DNA of 64,000 nucleotides, taken from NCBI RefSeq assembly GCF_900241005.1, contig NZ_OEST01000005.1, positions 62,001 through 126,000 on the forward strand, written 5' to 3'. The translations under genes and the position numbers were made by a program. The stretch comes from Bacteroides cutis. GTDB taxonomy: Bacteria; Bacteroidota; Bacteroidia; Bacteroidales; Bacteroidaceae. Under the pieces are notes generated by a model that made no database searches, had not been told where the DNA came from, and worked only from the letters and a program-made list of their open reading frames with translations. Positions 35,935 through 45,401 of this stretch are shown piece by piece (position 1 is the first letter of the stretch; each line of letters begins with the position of its first letter).

Positions 35935-38900
35935 ATGAAGAGATTTCAAAAAAAATGTACCCTGTTTTTACTATTAATAGGTTTGGGGCTGTCAGCATTA
36001 CATGCGCAGTCGTATGACAAGTTATGGAAACAAGTGGAACAGGCTCAAAAGAAGAGCCTGCCTCAGACCGTAATAAAATTGACGGGTGAAATCTATCAAA
36101 AGGCAGAAAAGGAGAAGAATGCTCCACAAATGCTGAAAGCTACTATTTACCGGGACACCTATCAGGAGAAACTGACTCCGGATAGCCTTTACGCCAATCT
36201 GAAAAATATGGAATTTTGGGCGCAATCGGAACAAAATCCGGTGAACAAAGCTATCTTGCATTCACTGTTGGCACGTGAGTATGCCGATTATATGCAAAGT
36301 AACCGTGCTGTCTTGATGAACCGTATTGCTTTGGATATAAACGAAATACCTGCGGATATCCGTGAGTGGACAATTACTCAATTTGTAGCCAAGATTGACG
36401 AGCACAATTGTGCATCCTTGCAGGATTCTATCAATTTACTCGACGTTTCTTCACGAAGTTATGTACCTTTTGTTACATTGGAAGACGGTAGCCGTTTCTA
36501 CCAGCATGATATGTATCATCTATTGGCAAGACGTGCCATTATTACCTATCAGAAACTGGATGGTTTCAATGTGGATTCTCTGATGCAGATTCGTATCGGA
36601 GATACTTATCAAAATATGATAAATGCCTATCGGCATCGTGTCGATTCAGAAGATGCTGTATTACTCTGTTCCCTTGATTATTGGGATTGGAAGTTGACCA
36701 ATGGCATTAATCAGCAACCTTATCCAACCTTTCGAATGAGTCAGAAAAAGGTTAGTCAAGAATATCTTGAGGCTTTGGATGGGTTGATAAGAGAATACGG
36801 TTCACGTGAGGTTTGTGCCGAAACTTATATCAATAAAGCCGTTTATTTGCGCAATCCGGGTGTGGAGCATATTGCCCAGGCACTGAAAGTCTGTGATGAA
36901 GGGTTGAAACGCTATCCTACCTATAAGCGTATCAATGAGTTGAAGAATATTCGCGAAGGATTGTTACAACCTCAACTTACTTTGACTACGGACGGGAGTG
37001 GTTATCCCGGTGATTCTGTAGACATGAGGTTGCAATATCGCAATTTGACAGGATTTACTTTGAATATATACGCCACTACTTTGAGTGAAGTTCCCCAGAT
37101 GGAACAGAGTATAAACAAGGATACTTATAAAAGATATACCCGGAAGCTTTCTTCCAGGCACTTTGATTTACGACCGTTACCGGGTAAGGATAAATTGCCT
37201 GAGGATATACCTTATCTCTCTTCAGATACAGTCTTCAAGTTTATGATACCTCAAGAAACAGGGGTTTATATACTTCAGGTAGTACCCGATGTTGCGACTA
37301 CCCGGACAGAGGATAAGTTTCTGGTATCTACCCGCTTTAAAGTACTAACTTTGAATTTGGGCGATGGTCGTATGGAAATCACTGCACTGGATGCTCGTAA
37401 CGGACAACCGATTGCAGATACAAAGGTGAGTTTTTATTCTACTTACAGTGAACGAAATCGTAAGCTGTTGGCAGAGGTGGTAACGGATGCCGGAGGTAAA
37501 GCTGTAGTACCTTGGCAACATGGTATCCGTAGTTATGTAGCACGTAAGGGGAAAGATACAGCGATGATGCCTCAGTCTGTCTATATGGGTTCTGGATACA
37601 TTGGTGATAAGGATGCTGATTGGCAACAGGTTACCCTGTTGACTGACCGTTCGCTTTATCGTCCCGGGCAAATTGTATATGTGAAAGGTATAGCATATAA
37701 ACAAAACAGTGATAGCGCCCACGTATTGGCAGGAGCCGACTATGAAATTGCTCTGTTGGATACCAACCACAAAGAACTTGCCACTAAGAAAGTACACACG
37801 AATGATTTCGGTTCATTTACAGCTGAGTTTGTACTCCCTTCTGCGTGCCTGAGCGGGATATTCACTGTACAGACTAAAGAACTGCGCTCCAATGTTTCTT
37901 TCAGAGTGGAAGAATATAAACGTCCTACATTCGAAATCACTTTCATTCCGGTTTCTGAGGCTTATCGTTTAGGTGAGAAAGTAATATTGAAGGGGAATGT
38001 CAAATCGTTTAATGGAGTGTCGGTACAGGATGTACCGTTGGTTTATACGGTAAAACGGCGTAATCCGCGACCTTTTTATTGGAATAATACGGATAAAGCA
38101 TTATTGGCAGATACTCTAAAGTTGGATGCTAACGGTAATTTCTCCATTCCTTTGACTTTGAATGCTGAGGAGGCGGATGGAAATATCGACAGATACGGTC
38201 ATGTCTATACTTATACTGTTGAAGCGGTTGTGACCGATGAGGCCGGTGAAACACAAACTGCCGATTATAATTTATTGGCAGGTCCCAAGGCTTACTCATT
38301 TGATGTCCGTTTGCCTCGGGCTATTTGTAAAGAAGATAACCTGTCATTCACCTTCGGCGTAACTAACATAATGAATATCCCTCAGAATATTAAAGGAATT
38401 TATCATTTATATTCTGTGGAGGATATAAATCGATTTATGAAAGAGCCGGTAGAAAATCGCCCTCTCCATGTGGTAGATGATGTAGTCGTTGGAGACATCA
38501 GTAAACTGAACCCTACGGATGTAGAATCTATAACGGTTTTAAAAGGCGATTCTGCGACTGTTGGTTATGGAAGCCGTGGTGTGAATGGTGTAGTGCTGAT
38601 TAAAACCAAAAAGAATGTAAAGGCGGATAAGGATATAAAACAACCTGTACTTGAAGGTAAGTTCAATGCCAATGTGCAACAAGATTTTTCTGCTTGGAGT
38701 AAGTTGCCTTCGGGAAACTATCGTTTGGAACTTTCTGTCTGTGACAGTTTGGGACGTGAAGAAAATAATGGAGAGTATGGCAGTTCCGGCTTTTTGCTGT
38801 TCTCAAAGAACGATAAACGTCCGGCTGCATTTACCGAACTGTTCTATTTTAAAGAAAATGAAGAGTTTGATGCCCGGTATCCGGCATCTTTCCTTATTGG

Positions 38901-41900
38901 TACTTCTTATAAGGATGTATATATGTTGATGGATATCTTCTGTGAACAAAAACGTATTGAATCCCGTACCATGCAGTTGAGTGATACAATCTTCCGTATG
39001 GAAATTCCCTATCAGGAGAAATATGGTAAAGGGATAACCGTTCTTTTTAGTTTCGTGAAGGGTGGAGAAATGTATAGTGAACAAGTCTTTTTGAAAAAAC
39101 GTCAGCCCAACCATACGCTCGACATGAAATGGGAAGTATTCCGTGACCGTTTGCGCCCCGGACAGAAAGAGGAATGGAGACTTGTTATAAAGACACCGCA
39201 AGGTACACCTGCTGCAGCAGAAATGTTGGCAACGATGTACGATGCCTCTTTGGATAAGATTTATAGTCAAAATCAATTTTTACGTGTTTATTATCCAGAT
39301 AATCAGTATGGCGTCTATCGTAATGCCAGCAGGTATGATACGAATTATTTCTCATTCTATTTTCCTTTGAACGCTTGGAAAGTACCGGCTTGGCATTTCG
39401 ACTATTTCATATTTCCCTTTAATGGAGTCGTTGAGTTGCTACAAATCGTCGATGACGAAGCTTTGCTTCAAGAGCCTCCAGTAATGGCTTATGGGGTCAC
39501 TCGAAATAAGTCTATGACTGGTGCTCTCAGAGTACGTGGTATCAGTAATTCAATGGCTTCAGCCGAAGAAGTCGGACAAGCTGTTGAAGTGAAATATGTA
39601 CCGGTTGAGTCTTCTGATACAGTAGAGGATGTCGTTTTTGAAGAGGAATTAATTCCTATAGGCGGTGAAACCTTGCAGCCTATGGCAGAACTTCGTACCA
39701 ACTTTGCCGAGACTGCTTTCTTCTATCCGCAACTGCTCACCAACGAGCAGGGAGAGATAGCTTTCTCTTTCACCATGCCGCAAAGCCTGACTCGTTGGAA
39801 CTTCCGTGGATATTCTCATACAAAGGATATGATGACGGGAATGCTTGATGGTACTGCCGTAACAGCCAAAGAATTTATGTTGATGCCCAATATGCCTCGC
39901 TTCGTCCGTGTAGGCGATAAGACACAGATTGCCGCAACTATCTCCAATATGGCAAATAAAGAAGTGAAGGGTACAGCTACACTTACATTTTTCAATCCGA
40001 TAAATGAGAAGGTTATTTCTACTCAACGACAGAAGTTTGTCGTAGAAGCCGGAAAGACAACTTCCGTTGACTTCCGCTTCGACGTGACCGACCGTTATGA
40101 TTTATTAGGTGTACGTATGGTTGCCGATGGAGGTACGTTCAGTGATGGTGAACAACACTTGTTGCCGGTATTGAGCAATAAGGAATTTATAACCGAAACT
40201 TTGGCAATGCCTGTTCGGGGCGAAGAAACCCGTACCTTCTCCCTTGACAGTTTGTTCAACGGTAATAACCGTACGGCTACCGACCGCCGTCTGACGGTGG
40301 AATTTACCGGAAATCCTGCTTGGTATGCCGTGCAAGCCCTTCCGGTATTGAGCCAGCCTACCACGGATAATGCTATTTCTTGGGCTACTGCTTTCTATGC
40401 CAACAGTCTGGCAGGTTTCATTGCCAATAGCCAGCCGCGCATTAAAGCCGTATTCGATAGTTGGAGACTGGCAGGTGGAACAAAGGAAACTTTCCTCAGC
40501 CAATTACAGAAAAACCAGAGTGTGAAAAATATTTTGCTTGATGAATCTCCTTGGTTGATGGAAGCTGCCACTGAAGCCGAACAGCAGGCACGCATAGCCA
40601 CTTTGTTCGATGTGAACCAATTGAATAATCGCAATTTGGCTGCATTTACCAAATTGAAAGATTTGCAGGGAGAAGACGGTGCATGGAGCTGGTACAAGGG
40701 AATGCCAGGCAGTCGATACATTACTGCTTATGTTACCGAGTTGCTGGTACACCTTCCGTTACTGACGAAAGAAGCCCTTTCTGCCGATGCCGCCGGTTTA
40801 TTGCAAAATGCTTTCGGTTATCTGCATCAGGAAGCTTTGGATGAATACCATACTATTCTTAAGGCTGAGAAAAACGGAGCCAAGATTACGACAATATCAG
40901 ATGCCGCTATGCGTTATCTTTACTTGATCGCCATCAGTGGTGAAAAGGTACCAGCCCGTAATGAAGTGGCCTATCGATACTTCCTTTCCAAGATAGCCCG
41001 TAATCTTGAAAACGGAACAATGGCACGTAAGGCACAATCTGCCATCATTCTGCTCAAGACCGGTCGCAAGGCTGCTGCCAATGAATTTATCGCTTCTATC
41101 AAGGAACATCTGGTACAGACCGATGAAATGGGTGCGCACTTCGCTTTTTATGCGAATCCGTATGCTTGGGGGATGTTGCCGGTTTCTACTCATGTCGAAG
41201 TGATGGAAGCTTTGATGATGGTAGGTGGTAACGAAACTTTGGTAGAAGAAATGAAACTTTGGCTGCTGAAACAGAAGCAGGCTACAAGTTGGGACTCTCC
41301 GGTAGCCACTGCCGATGCCGTTTATGCGTTGCTTTGCCAAGGTAGTAACTTGCTCGATAATCAGGGGGATGTGCGTATCACTTTAGGTAATAAAGTACTG
41401 GAAACAGTATCACCAACTAAAACTACTGTTCACGGTTTGGGATATATCAAGGAAACCTTTACCCAAGAGAACCCGGTATTGAAAGCTAAGTCCATCACTG
41501 TAGAGAAACGTGATGCTGGTATTGCTTGGGGAGCCGTTTATGCGCAATATTTGTCACCTGTTTCCGACGTGAAACAACAAGGCGGAGAACTGAACGTAGA
41601 AAAGGCTTTGTTTGTAGAGCGTGTTGCTGCCGACGGACAGAAGTCGTTGCAACCCATTACAGAAAGTGCTCACTTATCCATTGGCGATAAAGTTGTCTCC
41701 CGTTTAACCATTCGTCTGGATCGTGCCATGGACTTCGTTCAGTTGAAAGATCAGCGGGGTGCTTGTTTCGAACCGATAGGCGCTCTTTCCGGTTATCGTT
41801 GGAACAGTGGCTTCAGTTATTATGTAGAGGTGGAAGATGCCGCGACGAATTTCTTCTTCGATCGGCTTGGCAAGGGTGTTCATGTACTGGAATATAGCTA

Positions 41901-42009
41901 TCGTGTGGCTCGTGGAGGAACATACGAAACAGGACTTGCCACTATTCAGTGTGCGTACGCTCCGGAATATGCTTCGCACTCTACAGGAGGAACGGTAGTA
42001 ATCAAGTAA
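35935..42009 (+). CDS. Alpha-2-macroglobulin-like (MG2) family protein with TonB-plug-like insertions
   Basis: This 2024-residue exported protein starts with a Sec signal peptide (MKRFQKKCTLFLLLIGLGLSALHAQ). An N-terminal helical repeat region (to about 340) is followed by macroglobulin domains; MG2 has the motif LLTDRSLYRPGQIVYVKG at about 570-590, and the A2M domain is FFYPQLLTNEQGEIAFSFTMPQSLTRWNFRGYSHTKD (about 1260-1300). The toroidal region starts ALPVLSQPTTDNAISWATAFYANS (about 1465), exactly where thioester forms have CxEQ; that motif is absent. Residues about 845-892 (LNPTDVESITVLKGDSATVGYGSRGVNGVVLIKTKK) look like a TonB receptor plug segment, and YGVTRNKSMTGALRVRG at about 1185 resembles the segment just before a plug. 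It probably works in the periplasm as a protease trap or scaffold. A DUF1573 gene follows. Confidence 0.88.
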   Translation: MKRFQKKCTLFLLLIGLGLSALHAQSYDKLWKQVEQAQKKSLPQTVIKLTGEIYQKAEKEKNAPQMLKATIYRDTYQEKLTPDSLYANLKNMEFWAQSEQNPVNKAILHSLLAREYADYMQSNRAVLMNRIALDINEIPADIREWTITQFVAKIDEHNCASLQDSINLLDVSSRSYVPFVTLEDGSRFYQHDMYHLLARRAIITYQKLDGFNVDSLMQIRIGDTYQNMINAYRHRVDSEDAVLLCSLDYWDWKLTNGINQQPYPTFRMSQKKVSQEYLEALDGLIREYGSREVCAETYINKAVYLRNPGVEHIAQALKVCDEGLKRYPTYKRINELKNIREGLLQPQLTLTTDGSGYPGDSVDMRLQYRNLTGFTLNIYATTLSEVPQMEQSINKDTYKRYTRKLSSRHFDLRPLPGKDKLPEDIPYLSSDTVFKFMIPQETGVYILQVVPDVATTRTEDKFLVSTRFKVLTLNLGDGRMEITALDARNGQPIADTKVSFYSTYSERNRKLLAEVVTDAGGKAVVPWQHGIRSYVARKGKDTAMMPQSVYMGSGYIGDKDADWQQVTLLTDRSLYRPGQIVYVKGIAYKQNSDSAHVLAGADYEIALLDTNHKELATKKVHTNDFGSFTAEFVLPSACLSGIFTVQTKELRSNVSFRVEEYKRPTFEITFIPVSEAYRLGEKVILKGNVKSFNGVSVQDVPLVYTVKRRNPRPFYWNNTDKALLADTLKLDANGNFSIPLTLNAEEADGNIDRYGHVYTYTVEAVVTDEAGETQTADYNLLAGPKAYSFDVRLPRAICKEDNLSFTFGVTNIMNIPQNIKGIYHLYSVEDINRFMKEPVENRPLHVVDDVVVGDISKLNPTDVESITVLKGDSATVGYGSRGVNGVVLIKTKKNVKADKDIKQPVLEGKFNANVQQDFSAWSKLPSGNYRLELSVCDSLGREENNGEYGSSGFLLFSKNDKRPAAFTELFYFKENEEFDARYPASFLIGTSYKDVYMLMDIFCEQKRIESRTMQLSDTIFRMEIPYQEKYGKGITVLFSFVKGGEMYSEQVFLKKRQPNHTLDMKWEVFRDRLRPGQKEEWRLVIKTPQGTPAAAEMLATMYDASLDKIYSQNQFLRVYYPDNQYGVYRNASRYDTNYFSFYFPLNAWKVPAWHFDYFIFPFNGVVELLQIVDDEALLQEPPVMAYGVTRNKSMTGALRVRGISNSMASAEEVGQAVEVKYVPVESSDTVEDVVFEEELIPIGGETLQPMAELRTNFAETAFFYPQLLTNEQGEIAFSFTMPQSLTRWNFRGYSHTKDMMTGMLDGTAVTAKEFMLMPNMPRFVRVGDKTQIAATISNMANKEVKGTATLTFFNPINEKVISTQRQKFVVEAGKTTSVDFRFDVTDRYDLLGVRMVADGGTFSDGEQHLLPVLSNKEFITETLAMPVRGEETRTFSLDSLFNGNNRTATDRRLTVEFTGNPAWYAVQALPVLSQPTTDNAISWATAFYANSLAGFIANSQPRIKAVFDSWRLAGGTKETFLSQLQKNQSVKNILLDESPWLMEAATEAEQQARIATLFDVNQLNNRNLAAFTKLKDLQGEDGAWSWYKGMPGSRYITAYVTELLVHLPLLTKEALSADAAGLLQNAFGYLHQEALDEYHTILKAEKNGAKITTISDAAMRYLYLIAISGEKVPARNEVAYRYFLSKIARNLENGTMARKAQSAIILLKTGRKAAANEFIASIKEHLVQTDEMGAHFAFYANPYAWGMLPVSTHVEVMEALMMVGGNETLVEEMKLWLLKQKQATSWDSPVATADAVYALLCQGSNLLDNQGDVRITLGNKVLETVSPTKTTVHGLGYIKETFTQENPVLKAKSITVEKRDAGIAWGAVYAQYLSPVSDVKQQGGELNVEKALFVERVAADGQKSLQPITESAHLSIGDKVVSRLTIRLDRAMDFVQLKDQRGACFEPIGALSGYRWNSGFSYYVEVEDAATNFFFDRLGKGVHVLEYSYRVARGGTYETGLATIQCAYAPEYASHSTGGTVVIK

Positions 42010-42043
42010 TCTTAAATTATTAGGTACTTTCATTTAAAACATC

Positions 42044-42051
42044 TATTTTTG
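42044..42051 (+). promoter_or_regulatory. Candidate -7 box for the DUF1573 gene (TATTTTTG)
   Basis: An exact TAnnTTTG match 25 bp upstream of the start codon, suggesting a transcript separate from the large upstream gene. Confidence 0.4.
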
Positions 42052-42076
42052 TACATCTAATTTAGAAACAGAATAA

Positions 42077-43144
42077 ATGAAACGTATCTTTACTACTCTA
42101 TATACGTTGGCTGCTGTGGCTTTGACAGCCGCAGCACAGCCACGTTTTACCTCTAATACCGAAATGCATAATTTCGGCCAGATTGAATGGAAGCACCCGG
42201 TCTCGGTGCAATATACCATCACCAATACGGGTGATCAACCTTTGGTGCTCACGGAGGTAGAGCCGGATTGTGCTTGTTCCGTTGCCCAATGGACAAAAAC
42301 GCCTATAGCGCCTGGAGAAAAAGGAATGGTCAATGTGACCTTTGATGCGGAAGCATTGGGACATTTTCATAAATCTGTGGCTATTTATAGCAATGCAGAA
42401 CCTCATTTGGTTTATTTGAAGTTTTCCGGAGAAGTAGTGCAAGAAATTAAGGATTATACTAAGACTCATCCGTATCTCATCGGACAAATTCGTATTGACA
42501 AGAACAACCTTGATTTTCCGGATGTGCAGCCTGGTGACAAGCCGGTTATCCACATCGGGGTGGTGAACCTTTCAGATCGTCCTTACGAACCAGTGCTTAT
42601 GCACTTGCCGCCTTACCTGCAAATGGAAGTAAAACCCAACGTTTTGCAAAAAGGTGAGAAAGGTGTTATTACCCTTACATTGGATTCTGAGAAACTTACT
42701 GACCTCGGTCTGACGCAAACTTCTGTCTATTTGGCGCGCTTTGCCGGAGATAAAGTAGGCGATGAAAATGAAATTCCTGTGTCTGCCATTCTCTTGCCTG
42801 ACTTCTCTGGTATGACGGTTACGGAAAAAACGAATGCTCCTTCTATACAGTTGTCCACGAAAGATGTTGATATGAGTGCTGTTTTAGCGAAGAAATCGAA
42901 GGCCCGTCAGGATATTATTCTCACTAATACCGGTCGCTCTCCATTGCAAATCAGAAAATTGCAGGTGTTCCATCCTGCCGTGGGCGTCAGTTTGAAGAAG
43001 AGCCTGCTACAACCGGGTGAAAGTACTCGTCTTCGTGTGAATGTGGTGAAAAAGAATATTGGCAAAAAACGTCGTCATTTGCGCTTGTTGATGATAACGA
43101 ACGATCCGATGCAACCGAAAGTCGAGATTAATATAAAGAGATAA
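42077..43144 (+). CDS. Exported DUF1573 domain protein
   Basis: This 355-residue protein has a Sec signal peptide (MKRIFTTLYTLAAVALTAAAQ). Residues about 22-120 are a DUF1573 domain (MHNFGQIEWKHPVSVQYTITNTGDQPLVLTEVEPDCACSVAQW), and the middle and C-terminal parts hold two further Ig-like domains, the last also DUF1573-like (ILTNTGRSPLQIRKLQVFHPAVGVSLKK). The DCACS Cys pair is the counterpart of the SCGCTS pair in the PL8 fusion at 23776-26181. DUF1573 is an immunoglobulin-like family of unknown function in Bacteroidota. It follows the A2M-like gene in the same direction. Confidence 0.85.
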   Translation: MKRIFTTLYTLAAVALTAAAQPRFTSNTEMHNFGQIEWKHPVSVQYTITNTGDQPLVLTEVEPDCACSVAQWTKTPIAPGEKGMVNVTFDAEALGHFHKSVAIYSNAEPHLVYLKFSGEVVQEIKDYTKTHPYLIGQIRIDKNNLDFPDVQPGDKPVIHIGVVNLSDRPYEPVLMHLPPYLQMEVKPNVLQKGEKGVITLTLDSEKLTDLGLTQTSVYLARFAGDKVGDENEIPVSAILLPDFSGMTVTEKTNAPSIQLSTKDVDMSAVLAKKSKARQDIILTNTGRSPLQIRKLQVFHPAVGVSLKKSLLQPGESTRLRVNVVKKNIGKKRRHLRLLMITNDPMQPKVEINIKR

Positions 43145-43149
43145 TGTGG

Positions 43150-43270
43150 TTAATGTGCTAATATGCTAATGTAGATAATCGGAATTATCAGAAAGGTCTG
43201 TTAGCGCATTAATCAATTAGTATATTGTCATATTAATCACATTAGCATATTAATCATATTAGCACATTAA
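43150..43270. repeat. Inverted repeat spacer before meaB
   Basis: TTAATGTGCTAATATG (43150-43165) is the exact reverse complement of 43255-43270, and ATATGCTAATGT (43161-43172) is that of 43239-43250. The unit TTAGCATATTAAT recurs within. The whole is AT-rich and fills the gap between the DUF1573 gene and meaB; it could form a large hairpin. Confidence 0.8.
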
Positions 43271-43276
43271 AAAAAC

Positions 43277-44371
43277 ATGGAACATCCTGAAAATAACGAA
43301 GCATACAAAGGCTTGGTTGTCAATGCGGGCATTGAACAACCGTCATCGGTCAATCCTTATCTGAAGCGGAAGGCGCGGCGTCAGCTTTCCGTAGCAGAAT
43401 ACGTAGACGGTATTGTGAAAGGTGATGTAACCATATTGAGCCAGGCAGTGACGTTGGTGGAGAGTGTGAAACCGGAACATCAGGCGGTAGCGCAGGAGGT
43501 GATAGAAAAATGTCTGCCTTATTCGGGTAACTCTATCCGTGTGGGTATCAGTGGTGTACCGGGAGCGGGTAAAAGTACTTCTATCGATGTTTTTGGTCTG
43601 CATGTGTTGGAGAAATATAACGGTAAACTGGCGGTTCTTGCCATCGACCCCAGTAGCGAGCGCAGCAAAGGAAGTATCCTTGGCGATAAAACCCGTATGG
43701 AGAAACTCTCCGTACATCCCAAATCATTTATTCGTCCCAGCCCGTCGGCAGGTTCGTTGGGTGGTGTGGCTCGTAAGACGCGTGAAACGATTGTGCTTTG
43801 TGAAGCAGCCGGTTTTGATAAGATATTTGTAGAAACGGTTGGTGTGGGGCAGAGTGAAACTGCCGTACATTCAATGGTGGATTTTTTCCTGCTTATCCAG
43901 TTGGCAGGTACGGGTGACGAACTCCAAGGTATCAAGCGCGGTATTATGGAGATGGCAGATGGCATTGTTATCAATAAAGCCGATGGCGATAATTTGGAGC
44001 GTGCCAAGTTGGCGGCTACCCAGTTCCGCAATGCACTCCATCTCTTTCCGGCTCCCGAGAGTGGGTGGACTCCCCAAGTCTTGACCTATTCGGGTTTCTT
44101 CAATCTCGGAGTAAAAGAAGTTTGGGATATGGTATATCAGTATATTGATTTCGTGAAAGGCAATGGATATTTTGAGCATCGCCGGAATGAACAAAGCAAA
44201 TACTGGATGTACGAGACTATCAACGAACAGCTTCGTGATAGTTTCTATCATAACCGGAAGATTGAGACGATGTTGAGTGATAAGGAAAAGCAGGTATTGC
44301 AGGGCAATCTAACCTCTTTTGTTGCCGCCAAGAACTTGCTGGATACGTATTTTGAGGAGTTGAGGGGATAG
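43277..44371 (+). CDS. meaB: Methylmalonyl-CoA mutase-associated GTPase MeaB (ArgK family)
   Basis: This 364-residue G3E P-loop GTPase guards and reloads the B12-dependent methylmalonyl-CoA mutase used in Bacteroides propionate/succinate metabolism. It has the P loop GVPGAGKST (about 90-98), the switch region IDPSSERSKGSILGDKTRM, VETVGVGQSETAVHSMVDFFL and the base-recognition motif INKADGDN. The mutase genes are not in the window. Its stop codon directly abuts that of the convergent EamA transporter gene. Confidence 0.95.
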   Translation: MEHPENNEAYKGLVVNAGIEQPSSVNPYLKRKARRQLSVAEYVDGIVKGDVTILSQAVTLVESVKPEHQAVAQEVIEKCLPYSGNSIRVGISGVPGAGKSTSIDVFGLHVLEKYNGKLAVLAIDPSSERSKGSILGDKTRMEKLSVHPKSFIRPSPSAGSLGGVARKTRETIVLCEAAGFDKIFVETVGVGQSETAVHSMVDFFLLIQLAGTGDELQGIKRGIMEMADGIVINKADGDNLERAKLAATQFRNALHLFPAPESGWTPQVLTYSGFFNLGVKEVWDMVYQYIDFVKGNGYFEHRRNEQSKYWMYETINEQLRDSFYHNRKIETMLSDKEKQVLQGNLTSFVAAKNLLDTYFEELRG

Positions 44372-45283
44372 TCACACTTCTTTCCCCTCTTTTTCAAAGT
44401 CTTTTCGTGACTTACTCTGTGTTACAATATATACTCCAAGGAACACCAGTGCGATTGCTATTCCTTTTTCAAGATTGAACGTTCCCAGTCCTATCATAAT
44501 TGCCACTGTTGAGGCTACGATCGGTTGCATATAGTTGTACATGCTTACCACTGTGGGGCGGAGCATCCTTTGCGCAGACATGATACAGATATAAGCCAGG
44601 AAACTGCCACCTACTACCACATAGCCCACTTGCAACAGTGCAGCTGTAGAGATACCACTCCATTGGATAGCTGTCATATCATGATAAGAAAAAGGAATAT
44701 AGCACATGGAAGCGTAGACAAACATCCATTTATTCAGGGTGATAGGGGAATATTTCTGCGATAACCCTTTGAATACAGTCAGGTAAATGGAGAAACTGAT
44801 TTGTGCTATCAGGCAGAGTAAGTCACCCAATATATTACCATCACTGCTATTGGCACCCTGACTGCTAATGATGAGTATTAATGCTCCCATAGCTCCCACA
44901 AAAATACCTGACACTTTTTTATTGGTAACAGGCTCTTTTAGATAAATAGCAGCTACTATCATAGTGACGATAGGTAGTGTGGTGGTCACGATAGAGGCAT
45001 CGATAGGAGAAGTCATGGACAATCCGAAGATAAAAACGCCTTGATTGAAAACCAATGCGAACAGAGAAGCGAAGAATATCTTCAACATGTCCCGGTGATC
45101 TACCTGTTCTCGTTTGCAAAACAGCGAAAGTAGCCAGAAACAGGCGGCTGCACCTACCATACGGAAAGTGGTGACTGACAATGCGGAGAACTCTGTCAAT
45201 GCCGATTTACCGATAGGTGACATCAACCCCCATAATATATTAGCCGTTAAGGCAAATAGGTGTCCTTGTATATTCTTGTTCAT
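44372..45283 (-). CDS. EamA/DMT family transporter
   Basis: This 303-residue protein has ten predicted membrane segments in two EamA halves (first ANILWGLMSPIGKSALTEFSALSVTTFRMVGAAACF, second LLCLIAQISFSIYLTVFKGL, with the family's GGSFLAYICIMSAQRMLRPTVVSMYNYMQPIVAS). It is a drug/metabolite superfamily exporter of unknown substrate in the inner membrane. It converges on meaB with abutting stops and is divergent from the ATPase/DUF4435 pair, with a -7 box TAACTTTG at 45341-45348. Confidence 0.9.
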   Translation of the reverse strand: MNKNIQGHLFALTANILWGLMSPIGKSALTEFSALSVTTFRMVGAAACFWLLSLFCKREQVDHRDMLKIFFASLFALVFNQGVFIFGLSMTSPIDASIVTTTLPIVTMIVAAIYLKEPVTNKKVSGIFVGAMGALILIISSQGANSSDGNILGDLLCLIAQISFSIYLTVFKGLSQKYSPITLNKWMFVYASMCYIPFSYHDMTAIQWSGISTAALLQVGYVVVGGSFLAYICIMSAQRMLRPTVVSMYNYMQPIVASTVAIMIGLGTFNLEKGIAIALVFLGVYIVTQSKSRKDFEKEGKEV

Positions 45284-45340
45284 AATGCAATAATCTACTA
45301 ATATGACGATGCGCTAATCGTGCCAATGCGAAAAACGTCG

Positions 45341-45379
45341 CAAAGTTAACTAATTTCTCAATTCCTTTCTTTATATTTG
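45341..45379. promoter_or_regulatory. Divergent -7 boxes: TAACTTTG (-, 45341-45348) and TATATTTG (+, 45372-45379)
   Basis: Both match TAnnTTTG exactly. The minus box serves the EamA transporter; the plus box lies 22 bp before the AAA ATPase start and would give a very short leader. Confidence 0.55.
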
Positions 45380-45401
45380 TCTTGATTTAAAGCAAGAAAT
45401 C

